This document shows, piece by piece, positions 44,153 through 53,238 of a stretch of DNA of 64,000 nt. Under the pieces are notes generated by a model. The model had not been told where the DNA came from, made no database searches, and saw only the letters and a list, made by a program, of their open reading frames with translations. This DNA is from CAZNUM01 sp964539305 (GTDB lineage Bacteria; Fidelibacterota; Marinisomatia; Marinisomatales; TCS55), in the NCBI GenBank assembly GCA_964539305.1, contig CAZIIM010000008.1:1-64000 (forward strand). The letters run 5' to 3'. A program made the translations under genes and the position numbers. Positions within the stretch are counted from its first letter, which is position 1. Each line of letters opens with the position of its first letter.

Positions 44153-45025
44153 TTACCCGTATATTTCCCGTTTGATGCGTTTTTTATCCACACCCAATTC
44201 CTGAAGGGATCCCAGCACACTCTCCATGAAACGGGGGCGGGGCTGTTCCCCGGTCTCCCGTGCCCTGATTTTATCATATTTGGAAATGGCAGGTCCGCAA
44301 ACAAAAATGAGGGGATCATCCAGTTGCATTAGTTCAAATTCAATTAACGCCCGGTTGACCCGTCCCTGAACGAAAATACCTTCAATGTGTTTGGGAGCCG
44401 GTTCCCGGGTAATGGAAAAAACAATCTTCAGTCGATCGGGATATTCTTCATGCAGTTTTAAAAACTGACGGGCGTAAATCGTGTCTTCCCAGGTCTTATT
44501 GCTGTAGATCAGGGTATGTTTGATATTTTCGTAATTCCGGAGAGTATATTTAATGATACTGTAGTTGGGAACAACGCCACTCCCGGCACAAATGTGAAGA
44601 ATATTCTCCGGAATTTTGTCATCGGCCGGAAGAGTATAGGGACCGGTAAAACCGGTGACGACCATTTTCCTTCCAGCGGTGGTTCGTTTGGTCAAAATGG
44701 GAGAGAGTAAAGGCGGGTATTTGGTAACACCGGTAATATAGCGTTCTTCTTTAATTGTAATGGCCAGGTACGGTTCATCCGGGGCACTGGCAATGGAATA
44801 GGCGCGCGGTAACTCCGGTTTTCCTTTCAGGTCTTCCAAATAGGCAACCCAGCGCTCCAGGGCCTCAAACTGATGGGGGTCAATGGTCAAGAAATGGCCT
44901 GGAAGATAGTCCAGATGATCATTCCCGGTGAACAGGACAAGAGTGGTCGTTTCCGGTGTTTCCACAATGGTTTCAGCCACCATAACCTCCATAGTAGTAA
45001 TTTTACGACGTCTTTCGGTATTCAT
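44153..45025 (-). CDS. Ferredoxin-NADP reductase-like FAD/NAD(P) oxidoreductase
   Basis: 290 residues with the FAD-binding RAYSIASAP (RxYS), a GTGPYTLP-like flavin loop (GFTGPYTLP), the NAD(P) motif ICAGSGVVPNYSIIKY and the C-terminal FVCGPAISKYDK. No [2Fe-2S] domain is attached, so it should pass electrons to a separate ferredoxin or oxygenase. The insertion HQFEALERWVAYLEDLKGK near residues 52-70 is unusual for the family. It converges on the metalloprotease gene, with 13 bases between the stops. The electron partner is not in the window. Confidence 0.82.
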   Translation of the reverse strand: MNTERRRKITTMEVMVAETIVETPETTTLVLFTGNDHLDYLPGHFLTIDPHQFEALERWVAYLEDLKGKPELPRAYSIASAPDEPYLAITIKEERYITGVTKYPPLLSPILTKRTTAGRKMVVTGFTGPYTLPADDKIPENILHICAGSGVVPNYSIIKYTLRNYENIKHTLIYSNKTWEDTIYARQFLKLHEEYPDRLKIVFSITREPAPKHIEGIFVQGRVNRALIEFELMQLDDPLIFVCGPAISKYDKIRARETGEQPRPRFMESVLGSLQELGVDKKRIKREIYG

Positions 45026-45060
45026 GAATTAATGCTCCATCCTCTGCTTAAACGAATTGG

Positions 45061-47235
45061 TTAAAATTTCTTCGTGATTGAAAGGGCAAAATTACGCTCT
45101 TCACCCATATTTCGTTCCAGTTCCGTGTAATAATATTGAAACAGGTTTTCTCCCCGCAATAAAAATTGCCAGCCATGAAATGAATACGACAAACTACCGT
45201 TCCACAAATGGATGGGTACCCGCCGGTCCTGACCGGTCTGGGGATTCTCCTGGAACAATTCCACTTTTTCGATCCGGCTTGAATATCGATATTCAAGGGT
45301 AGTCGTAATACCGAATAGGCGGGTTGCCAGTGTGGTTACCAGGGAATGACGGAACCGGTAGGACAGAGTATCAATGACAGTATCTTTTGCATTAATGGCC
45401 ACCGGGTCCAGCCAGGTGTAGGCCAGATTAAAGAGAATGCTGTTTTTCAGCAATCCACCCTGAACGCCCAACTCAGCCCCGCTGATCCGGGCTCTGGTAA
45501 TATTCTCGAAATGAATGACACCTTTTTCATCGGGTGTAGGTTCCACTAGTTGGTCGAAGGTGGAACTGAACAGGGCGCCATCCATTTGAAGATTGGACAG
45601 CCAGCCATTCCCGGGAATCATCATGGTCGTTCCCAATTCATAGGAGGTGCTGGTTTCAGCCACCAGATCCGGGTTCGGTTCCACCTGAAATACATTCAGT
45701 TGGGAGCGGGTAAACATTTCAGCGACTGTGGGTACGCGAAACCCGCGGCTGACTGAGCCCCGGAAGGAAAGCCATTCGGCCTGATGCCAGTTGAAAGCAA
45801 TCTGGGGCGCCAGTCTCTGGTCCAGTAATTTGCGGTCCACAGAATAGCGTTCATACCTCCCACCTACCGTTACTGTCAATTTATGGATGAGACGAGCCTG
45901 GGTGAGAAAGTAGGCCGCTGTAGACAAACTGGAATGATTCCCGAAAATTTTGGCGTCAATCCCTGCCTGTTGGAGAACGACTCCACTGGTGGTCTGGACC
46001 CGTTTACCCAGACTGGAATTCATCTGCACTTCCCCGAACCATTTCCGTTCATTGGAATAGTCCTGATTCGTCCGACCATAATTCTGCCACCAGACATCAT
46101 AAAGGGCTGTCCGGATTTTAATGGTTGTGCGATTGGAATACAGAATATTGAAAAAACCGTTTAGATTGAGCTTGGTTCCTTCTGCATAATCTTTTTCATC
46201 CCCTCTGGGCGCCTCGAACGGATGGGCGGCATTTTTCCATTGGGAACTTAAACCGCCTTTACTGGCGTAATAATTGCCATAAAAGGAAGCATTATACCTT
46301 TGAGCAAAATTCAATTTTATTTTTCCCGTAATATTGGCAGCTTGATCCCAATCCAACTGAGAATACCCTTCATCCTTTTTAAGCTGGAGACGCATCCAAG
46401 CACTATGGGGCCCCAAAGGACGGGAATGGGTCATTTCCACAATGTTAAACGTCCCGGGATTGTTTCTCCATTTCCATTGTTTGTATTTGGGTTGGCTGTA
46501 AAACCCGGATTTAATAAAAAACCGCGTTTCGGGCTCAGCAGGCGCATTCCGGGTCAGAATATTGACCACACCCCCCAGAGCACTGGAACCATACAGAGCC
46601 GAGCCTCCCGACTTTACAATTTCAACCCGTTCTACTTCGGAAGTGGGTATAATAGACCAGGTAATATTCCCGGCAGCGGACCCCAATAAGGGTACACCAT
46701 CCAGTAACAGGAGTGAACGATCACCGGTCCCCAGCGAATAACCCGAAGCGCCGCGGATATTAAGTTGACCTTTTACCGTATTGATTCCGGCTTCGTAGGG
46801 TAAAACTTCAGTCAGATCAACAGCGCCTTTATCCTGGATTTTCCTGGGCGATATGACGGTCACCGATAAAGGAGTTTCCATAATATCCTGCTCTTTACGG
46901 GTCGCTGTCACAACCACCTGGGGAGCCGAAAGCACATCTTCGGTTAACATCAGGTTTAATTCGATCGTTTCTCCCGGTCGAACCGTGACATGGCGGCGGA
47001 TTTTGCGGTAACCGATCATGGAAATCAATAAATCGTAATCACCGGAAACCAGACCCGATAATTCGTATTCACCCTCCGAATTGGAAGCGGTACCAATGAA
47101 AGTATTTTTCACCAAAATATTCACTCCGGCCAAGGGACGGCCCGTTGATTCGTCCACAATGGTACCGGAAATACTGCCGGTTTGGGCCGTTAAGACCGTC
47201 AAAACAATCAGGGGAATGGAGATTAACTTTTTCAA
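45061..47235 (-). CDS. TonB-dependent outer-membrane receptor with N-terminal carboxypeptidase-regulatory domain
   Basis: 724 residues: signal peptide (KKLISIPLIVLTVLTAQ), a CarboxypepD_reg-like domain (GTIVDESTGRPLAGVNILV and YELSGLVSGDYDLLIS), a TonB box-like VVVTATRK, a plug (DLTEVLPYEAGINTV, LLLLDGVPL, ERVEIVKSGGSALYGSSALGGVVNIL) and a 22-strand barrel ending in TKKF. Members import siderophores, cobalamin, metals or carbohydrates using TonB energy. The ligand is unknown. The neighbouring lipoprotein gene starts the operon two bases before it. Confidence 0.93.
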   Translation of the reverse strand: MKKLISIPLIVLTVLTAQTGSISGTIVDESTGRPLAGVNILVKNTFIGTASNSEGEYELSGLVSGDYDLLISMIGYRKIRRHVTVRPGETIELNLMLTEDVLSAPQVVVTATRKEQDIMETPLSVTVISPRKIQDKGAVDLTEVLPYEAGINTVKGQLNIRGASGYSLGTGDRSLLLLDGVPLLGSAAGNITWSIIPTSEVERVEIVKSGGSALYGSSALGGVVNILTRNAPAEPETRFFIKSGFYSQPKYKQWKWRNNPGTFNIVEMTHSRPLGPHSAWMRLQLKKDEGYSQLDWDQAANITGKIKLNFAQRYNASFYGNYYASKGGLSSQWKNAAHPFEAPRGDEKDYAEGTKLNLNGFFNILYSNRTTIKIRTALYDVWWQNYGRTNQDYSNERKWFGEVQMNSSLGKRVQTTSGVVLQQAGIDAKIFGNHSSLSTAAYFLTQARLIHKLTVTVGGRYERYSVDRKLLDQRLAPQIAFNWHQAEWLSFRGSVSRGFRVPTVAEMFTRSQLNVFQVEPNPDLVAETSTSYELGTTMMIPGNGWLSNLQMDGALFSSTFDQLVEPTPDEKGVIHFENITRARISGAELGVQGGLLKNSILFNLAYTWLDPVAINAKDTVIDTLSYRFRHSLVTTLATRLFGITTTLEYRYSSRIEKVELFQENPQTGQDRRVPIHLWNGSLSYSFHGWQFLLRGENLFQYYYTELERNMGEERNFALSITKKF

Positions 47236-47237
47236 GG

Positions 47238-47693
47238 CTAAAACGTAATAATCTGATCGCTTCGAATGACCTTTTTCCCCCTGATAGTCACCGGAAATTG
47301 AATCTCAGGACTTTTATTCAGGATCGTCAGCGGTAAATCGCCGGCGGCGATAATGGAATCAAAATTGGCGAAGAAGAGGACGGGGTCCATGAGCAACCCA
47401 ACCGCCGCCACGAAATAGACGCCATCTTCCAGTTGGAAAAAGAAATCACTTTCTTCCGCCCCGGGCAAATCAGGTGTACTGTAAGTGACTAAATAATCGG
47501 TTAAATGTCTTTCGTCCAGTCCGGTCAATACAATCAGGGCTGCTGCTTTAATACTATCGGGCCAGGCACCCTGATATTCCACAATACCTTCAATTCCGGA
47601 AACCGGTTCGAGGCTGTCAGGGTCCTCACAGGACAGAGACAGGAATAGGCAACCGGAAACAGCGGTTGCCAATAGGATTAAGCGAAAACGCAT
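47238..47693 (-). CDS. Small lipoprotein paired with the TonB receptor
   Basis: 151 residues with a clear lipobox (LFLSLSC, C22) followed by EDPDSLEPVSG and a beta-rich domain (GIEGIVEYQGAWPDS, FFFQLEDGVYFVAAVG). It is co-transcribed with the TonB receptor, two bases apart, so it may present or store the receptor's ligand. The fold looks like a prealbumin/carboxypeptidase-regulatory sandwich, but I cannot confirm that by eye. Confidence 0.6.
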   Translation of the reverse strand: MRFRLILLATAVSGCLFLSLSCEDPDSLEPVSGIEGIVEYQGAWPDSIKAAALIVLTGLDERHLTDYLVTYSTPDLPGAEESDFFFQLEDGVYFVAAVGLLMDPVLFFANFDSIIAAGDLPLTILNKSPEIQFPVTIRGKKVIRSDQIITF

Positions 47694-47936
47694 TTTAAAT
47701 CTTCTAACATTGAAACATTATTATCAGCCGAGTGAAGATAGGAAAATGATCGGCGCACTGCAACCTTCAATCCAGTAGCCATCCCTGGGCAGGTACTTTT
47801 TCAAAATAAATCAAGTGTCCAGCGGACTTGAGGACTTACCTCGGATAAAATTCCTTAATAGCTTTTATCGTTAACAAATCCAGTGGATTTCCCCGCTTCC
47901 TAAAATAAAAATAAAAAAATAAATATTCAGAATGAT

Positions 47937-49655
47937 TTACGGATAGGACCGCCATGGCTGAATTTCAAAATAACCGTCAGAATTAGCTCTTGCAACCGTA
48001 TTCATTCTATTATGTCTTGTACCACCATAAGTAAAGGAAACGAATCCATTTTCAGAATCGTAGAATCCAAGATTCCCCGATCTCAATTCATAAGGATCAT
48101 CGTATTCTTTACTCCAAATCACGTTCCCTGAATAATCCATTTTTTGTAAAACAGTAATGCCATTACCATAATGTGAAGATCTTCCAATCAATACTAATCC
48201 ATTTTCTAATCCTACTAGATTACGTATTTGAATCCCAACTGGCGTGTTAGGTTCGAACTCATTTAATATTTGTCCACCAAAACTAACGAAATAAAATTTT
48301 CCTGGTGATGTCCTTTTTTGATACACAATTAGCTTATGATTTAATTCTTTTATCCATGAATAATAATAGCTCAGCCCTTCAAATGAACCTAATTCCCATT
48401 TAATTGTTCCATCTAGATTTAAGGATATTAAAGATATGTTACGGGATGCATCTCTGAAGTATCCATACAAAAAAATATTGTTTAAATCTAAAACGATAGC
48501 TTTTCGCACAACAAAACTCAATGAATCCCCATACAAATATTTTACACCATAGTTATATAAACCATTATCTACCATTGCAAAAAATATCGCGAAATTATTA
48601 TTCTTTAATTGAGTGTTACCCACAATAAAAGCAGTTTTGTCTTTAGGACCTTTTATTGTTTTTAATACAGTTGCTTTCCCCTTTACTGAAAACCATTTAG
48701 ACCAATTTGTATTTATATCCCCTATTTTATTGACTTCAATAATGGTTTTACCTTCTCCCTCATTATAATAATTCCCATTGGTCATAAAGTAACCATTATC
48801 CGTTAAATAGATTTTTATTCCCCCAATGAATAATGAATAGATTGGTAATTTCTTAGTATTGTAAATTTCACCGTTTTCGTTGACATCGTAAATGATTATG
48901 TCAGAACCCACTTTTTCAATGATTTCATATTCCCCATATTGAGCCTTAATTATCTTAAGAATTCCATCACCCCATTGATAACTAACGCTGTCAAACAGTA
49001 CTTTATAGAATACATTTTTCCTGATCCAGAACCGAAGCGGTTCCGTCCACCTGGAACAGCGTGAATTCTCATCACAGGCTCTGACTTTCCAGTAATAAGT
49101 TCCTTCTTCACTTAGATTCACGTTTATAAAAGTGTCAGGCGTTTCACTACTGAATACAAACGATTCAAAAGACGAGTCTTGTGAAACTTCAACCTGATAT
49201 TTATCGGTACCAATCGTAGCCGTCCACTTTAGATAAACCGAATCCATATCTACAATTACTGAATCGTACAATGGCTGTGTTCCGACAGGGATATTCAATC
49301 CCTTGGTATTAATTTTAACTTCAACAGCTCTTGAGGTTCCACTTATACCCTTAGAATCGATCGCTTTCGCTTTTAATTCATGTACATCTTCAGTAGACCA
49401 AAAAGCAGTTTGCCAGATAAACTCATAGGGGGTTTGATTATCTGTGCCAATTTTTTCACCATCCACCAATAATCTAACTTTTTCGATCTTGGTATCATGA
49501 TCAACATCAACTTTCACAATAACGGGTCCTTTTACAGTTGAGCCGTCAACAGGCTGTGTGATAGTGACCAGTGGTTCCTTTTTGATTAATAGATCACACC
49601 CTGAGAATAGGATCTGACTTATTAGAAACGAGGATATGAATTGAATCAACTTCAT
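47937..49655 (-). CDS. Lipoprotein with Ig-like and fibronectin III-like domains
   Basis: About 572 residues: lipobox SGC after QFISSFLISQILF, a bacterial Ig-like domain (TITQPVDGSTVKGPVIVKV, VRLLVDGEKIG), a fibronectin type III-like domain ending with YYWKVRACDENSRCSRW, and a C-terminal half of short repeats that may form a propeller (LDLNNIFLYGYFRDASRNIS). I take the ATG at 49655, two bases after the upstream stop, because it gives a signal peptide; the frame is open 22 codons further. Probably surface-exposed. Shares its Ig-like domain with the next gene. Confidence 0.6.
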   Translation of the reverse strand: MKLIQFISSFLISQILFSGCDLLIKKEPLVTITQPVDGSTVKGPVIVKVDVDHDTKIEKVRLLVDGEKIGTDNQTPYEFIWQTAFWSTEDVHELKAKAIDSKGISGTSRAVEVKINTKGLNIPVGTQPLYDSVIVDMDSVYLKWTATIGTDKYQVEVSQDSSFESFVFSSETPDTFINVNLSEEGTYYWKVRACDENSRCSRWTEPLRFWIRKNVFYKVLFDSVSYQWGDGILKIIKAQYGEYEIIEKVGSDIIIYDVNENGEIYNTKKLPIYSLFIGGIKIYLTDNGYFMTNGNYYNEGEGKTIIEVNKIGDINTNWSKWFSVKGKATVLKTIKGPKDKTAFIVGNTQLKNNNFAIFFAMVDNGLYNYGVKYLYGDSLSFVVRKAIVLDLNNIFLYGYFRDASRNISLISLNLDGTIKWELGSFEGLSYYYSWIKELNHKLIVYQKRTSPGKFYFVSFGGQILNEFEPNTPVGIQIRNLVGLENGLVLIGRSSHYGNGITVLQKMDYSGNVIWSKEYDDPYELRSGNLGFYDSENGFVSFTYGGTRHNRMNTVARANSDGYFEIQPWRSYP

Positions 49656-49657
49656 TG

Positions 49658-50980
49658 TCAATGATTCGTTCCCATAATGACGCCCCCTAATTGACCACCG
49701 CCGGTTTTCTTTGCCATCCAAACTACATTTTGATCATCGATCTCTATATCATAAATATTGTTTAAAAATGATGAATCTCCCTCGCCAGTGAAAATTTTCC
49801 ATGTTTCGCCGTTGTATTTGGCCACACCTGTACCTACCACCCATACCCATCCATCCTTATCTACAGCCAGCCTATTAGTCCAGTAAGAATAGGGAACACT
49901 ATCAATGACCGTCCACTGGCCGTTTAAATCATATTTTGTCAGAAAGCCCCCATATTGTATTAACCAGATATTTTGTTGATCGTCAATGACCATATGATTC
50001 ACCCATTCAGTGTGCGGCATGGGCTGGAAAATCCACTGGCTGCCATCCCATTTTCCCAATTCGGCTTGATAATGAGCGGTATGTGTCAAACCGGCAATCC
50101 ATAGATTATTATCCAAGTCAAATACCAGACCGGCGACGGAACCATCATCTTGATACATGGCAACAGTCGTATCCGTGTTTTCAATACCATACTTCCAATA
50201 ACGAAAATTCTTGCCGTTAAAATAGCCTAATATGTTAATGTTTGTACTGAACCAGACTTTTCCTTCTCGGTCAATTTCCAATTCATCAATACCACCACTT
50301 GAATTCATTCCTTCACCCATTTGGTGAAATTCGATCTTTTCACCCTCATAATATTTAAATAATAAATATTGGGATGGATAACCATCAATACCGCCCCAAA
50401 TAGTATCGTTATAGCACTCAATTCCAGCTAAATAGAAACCAGGAAAACTATCTTTTACGATGGTCACAACTTCCCAAGTAACTCCATCGTATTTATATAA
50501 TTCTGCCGAAAAATTATAAGCAGCCCATACAGTACCATCCTCGCAAGTTGTTATATATCTCAATCCAGTTTCAGGTAGTACCGAATTTGTAGAGTTGTAA
50601 AAAGTCCAGTTTACGGTATTGTCCAGTTCCACCGGGAAAGGTTCTGTATCGTAGAAATTTCCCTGTTTATCATAACTCCTGACGCTGATGTAATATTTAC
50701 CGTCCTCCCATGCTGAGGTCTCCCAATGAATGGTAAATGGCTCTTTTTTACTATAAAATCCTGTCTGGATTCCATCCACCCACAGTTCCACCTTGTTAAT
50801 TTTGTCCAGGTTACTCGACTGAATTAAAACGGAAACCATTCCATTCAGGATTTCATCCGGTTTGGGTGAAATAATTACTATTTCCGGCCCGATTTTAATA
50901 TCGGGTTTTTGAACACACGAAAGATTAAATAACAAAAAACATACTATTCCAATTTTAAATTTTCTCATTAAAGTAAACAT
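49658..50980 (-). CDS. Lipoprotein with Ig-like domain and two-component-propeller-like repeats
   Basis: About 440 residues with a lipobox (FLLFNLSC), an Ig-like domain (IVIISPKPDEILNGMVSVLI, VELWVDGIQTGFY) and a row of Reg_prop-type blades (ITTCEDGTVWAAYN, LEIDREGKVWFSTN, LVFDLDNNLWIAG, MVIDDQQNIWLIQYG, LAVDKDGWVWVVG), which together should form a beta-propeller. Such propellers normally sense or bind in the periplasm ahead of histidine kinases, but no kinase follows. The start at 50980 or four codons later both give a signal peptide. Paralogous in layout to the downstream gene. Confidence 0.65.
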   Translation of the reverse strand: MFTLMRKFKIGIVCFLLFNLSCVQKPDIKIGPEIVIISPKPDEILNGMVSVLIQSSNLDKINKVELWVDGIQTGFYSKKEPFTIHWETSAWEDGKYYISVRSYDKQGNFYDTEPFPVELDNTVNWTFYNSTNSVLPETGLRYITTCEDGTVWAAYNFSAELYKYDGVTWEVVTIVKDSFPGFYLAGIECYNDTIWGGIDGYPSQYLLFKYYEGEKIEFHQMGEGMNSSGGIDELEIDREGKVWFSTNINILGYFNGKNFRYWKYGIENTDTTVAMYQDDGSVAGLVFDLDNNLWIAGLTHTAHYQAELGKWDGSQWIFQPMPHTEWVNHMVIDDQQNIWLIQYGGFLTKYDLNGQWTVIDSVPYSYWTNRLAVDKDGWVWVVGTGVAKYNGETWKIFTGEGDSSFLNNIYDIEIDDQNVVWMAKKTGGGQLGGVIMGTNH

Positions 50981-51140
50981 AGGCAATGATCCATATTCAG
51001 TAAAATGTAACGTGGGTACCAGATTTATCAAAGAAACTTTTCCTGTTGTCTCTGAAATTGAATTCTTATGATGCACCAATATAAAAATAGAGTGGTTCAA
51101 TAGATGAATTTTTAAATAAAAGAATTATGTAATTAATTAA

Positions 51141-52679
51141 TCACTCCAGCCATAGTTGCCGGTCCAGGCTGCGGTATTGAATGGCTTCACTCACGTGTTG
51201 AGGTAGAATTGAATCAGAACATTCCAGATCTGCAATCGTTCGTGATACTTTCAAAATCCGGTCGTAAGCCCGGGCCGAAAGTCCCAGCTTTTCCATGGCT
51301 GTTTTTACGAGATCAGCCGCTTCTTTTCCCAGAGAGCAGTATTTTTTCAACGCCTTGGTTTCCATCTGGGCGTTGGCAAAAATGTCAGAACCCTGAAAGC
51401 GCTTCAACTGAATCTTTCGTGCTGCCTGAACCCGGGCTTTTATATCGCCAGACCGTTCACCCCCTGCCGTTTCAGTTAGGTCGGCGAATGGAACCGCAGG
51501 AACTTCAATTTGAATATCGATTCGATCCATTAAGGGACCGGAAATACGACTCATATATTTCTGGATCATTTGAGGGGTACAGGTGCATTCATTCTTGGGA
51601 TCGGTGGAATAACCACAGGGACAGGGATTCATGGCGGCCACCAGCATGAAACGGGCGGGATAACTCAGGCTGACCGTGGCTCTTGAAATGGTGACGACAC
51701 CATCTTCCATGGGCTGACGCATTACTTCCAGTACATTTTTCTTGAATTCCGGTAATTCATCCAGGAACAGGACACCATTGTGAGCCAGACTCACTTCTCC
51801 CGGTTTTGGAACCGTTCCGCCGCCGATAAGACCTGCATCCGAGATCGTATGATGGGGGGAGCGGAAAGGTCGGGTGGCGACAATTCCCTGCCCATCGGGA
51901 ATCAATCCAGCCACGGAATGAATTTTCGTGGTCTGGAGAGCCTCCTCCAGGGTCAAATCCGGGAGAATGGTAGGCAAGCGTTTGGAGAGCATGGTTTTTC
52001 CACTCCCTGGAGGGCCAATCATAATGACATTGTGGGAGCCGGCCGCAGCCACTTCCAGGGCCCGTTTGACCTGTTCCTGCCCTTTCACATCCGTGAAATC
52101 CACCGAATAGAACTGGTGTGACCGAAAAACTTCTTCCCGATTGATTCTCACCGGTTGGAGCGAGCGCTCCCCGTTCAGCACTTGGACCACTTCCCGTAGC
52201 GTCCGGGCCGGTGCCACTTTCACATTTTCCACCACTGCCGCTTCGGCCGCATTCTCTTCCGGAAGAATGATTCCTTTCACCTGATGATCCCGGGCACAAA
52301 CAGCGATTGGTAAAGCCCCTTTAATGGGTCTCAAGGTGCCATCCAGGGCCAACTCACCCAATAATAAAAGGTTATTCAAATATGTGGGCTGAACCTCGCC
52401 AATGGCAGCCAAAATACCGATGGCGATAGGTAAATCGAAAGCAGACCCTTCTTTCCGAACATCCGCTGGAGCCAGATTCACGGTCACGTGCTTGATGGGA
52501 AATTTAAAGCCGCTGTTTTTAATGGCTGCCGTGACCCGTTCTTTGCTCTCCTTTACGGCACCTTCAGGGAGCCCGACCGTAACGAACCGTGGTAACTGGG
52601 CCCCGGATAAATGAGCCTCCACTTCCACCACATAGGCGTCGATCCCCAGAATAGCGCTGCTGAGAACGCGAGCAATCAT
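51141..52679 (-). CDS. comM: ComM/YifB family AAA+ ATPase (Mg-chelatase-like)
   Basis: 512 residues: an N-terminal Lon-protease-like ChlI domain (SSAILGIDAYVVEVEAHLSG), the AAA+ core with Walker A IGPPGSGKTMLSKRLP and Walker B LFLDELPEF, a zinc-like cysteine cluster NPCPCGYSTDPKNECTC and a C-terminal helical domain (LGLSARAYDRILKVSRTIADL). ComM is a hexameric helicase that drives branch migration during natural transformation. Its presence does not by itself show competence. It is on the minus strand with about 160 bases separating it from the lipoprotein gene upstream side. Confidence 0.95.
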   Translation of the reverse strand: MIARVLSSAILGIDAYVVEVEAHLSGAQLPRFVTVGLPEGAVKESKERVTAAIKNSGFKFPIKHVTVNLAPADVRKEGSAFDLPIAIGILAAIGEVQPTYLNNLLLLGELALDGTLRPIKGALPIAVCARDHQVKGIILPEENAAEAAVVENVKVAPARTLREVVQVLNGERSLQPVRINREEVFRSHQFYSVDFTDVKGQEQVKRALEVAAAGSHNVIMIGPPGSGKTMLSKRLPTILPDLTLEEALQTTKIHSVAGLIPDGQGIVATRPFRSPHHTISDAGLIGGGTVPKPGEVSLAHNGVLFLDELPEFKKNVLEVMRQPMEDGVVTISRATVSLSYPARFMLVAAMNPCPCGYSTDPKNECTCTPQMIQKYMSRISGPLMDRIDIQIEVPAVPFADLTETAGGERSGDIKARVQAARKIQLKRFQGSDIFANAQMETKALKKYCSLGKEAADLVKTAMEKLGLSARAYDRILKVSRTIADLECSDSILPQHVSEAIQYRSLDRQLWLE

Positions 52680-52796
52680 GAGTCTATATAAGCTAAATAA
52701 AAGTAAGCGTTGTTAAGTATGGTAACATTATCCCTCTAATGATGAAGGACCCAGGAATGGAAAGAATTATTCCGACGCAGAGCCGGAATCCGGAAA

Positions 52797-53237
52797 TCAG
52801 TCCCCGGGCTGAATTTTCCCGAATTTCAGGTTTTCGTACTTTTCCCAAATGGTCTCTCCCGCCGCCTGCTGGAATCGGTAGGCAAATGCCAGAGCCTCAT
52901 CAAAAGGTCGGTCGAGGAATTCAGGGTGGCGGTAATATTCATCAATCCAGCCAATAAATTCCTGCATCTTATCCTGACCGATCTCATCAAAAATTCCATA
53001 CACCAGTTCCGCCTTGTGATCGTAGTACCACGTGGTCAGTTCCCCGTAACCCAGATCCTTGATTAGCTGCTGATGCGTATCATAAACCTGAGTCAGGTAG
53101 GAAAATAAAAAAACTTCCTTCTCCTCTGGTGAAAGTGTTTTCCAATAGACTGAAATGACGGTCGGTGTCGGTTTCTTCACTTCCTGCTGAGCGGGAAGTA
53201 CGGTCAGGAATGTAAATAGTGCTAAAAGGAATTTCAC
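52797..53237 (-). CDS. Small exported protein of unknown function
   Basis: 146 residues with a signal peptide (KFLLALFTFLTVLPAQ) and a helical body with conserved-looking aromatic residues (LGYGELTTWYYDHKAELVY, IDEYYRHPEFLDRPFDEALAF). I start at the GTG at 53237: AAAGGAGG lies five bases ahead, and the ispG stop is one base before it. The frame would otherwise run 12 codons back into ispG with no signal peptide at the start. No family recognised. Confidence 0.65.
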   Translation of the reverse strand: MKFLLALFTFLTVLPAQQEVKKPTPTVISVYWKTLSPEEKEVFLFSYLTQVYDTHQQLIKDLGYGELTTWYYDHKAELVYGIFDEIGQDKMQEFIGWIDEYYRHPEFLDRPFDEALAFAYRFQQAAGETIWEKYENLKFGKIQPGD

Positions 53238-53238
53238 G

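Larger units (their letters stand above)
47880..51130. other. AT-rich island with two lipoprotein genes
   Basis: The base composition drops sharply here: the 60 bases from 48601 hold 18 G+C, against 36 in the 60 bases from 52021. Codon use in both genes is correspondingly A/T-heavy, unlike all neighbours. There is no transposase, integrase or flanking repeat in sight. Confidence 0.65.

Noticed and set aside
47694..47936. Cobalamin-type riboswitch ahead of the TonB receptor operon
   Set aside because: The minus strand has GGCTACTGG, loosely like a B12 box, but not the conserved GCCACTG with the downstream GGGAAGG, and I cannot draw the surrounding helices.
51209..51649. 146-codon plus-strand frame in comM
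   Set aside because: Antisense shadow of a conserved AAA+ gene; no start signal or family resemblance.
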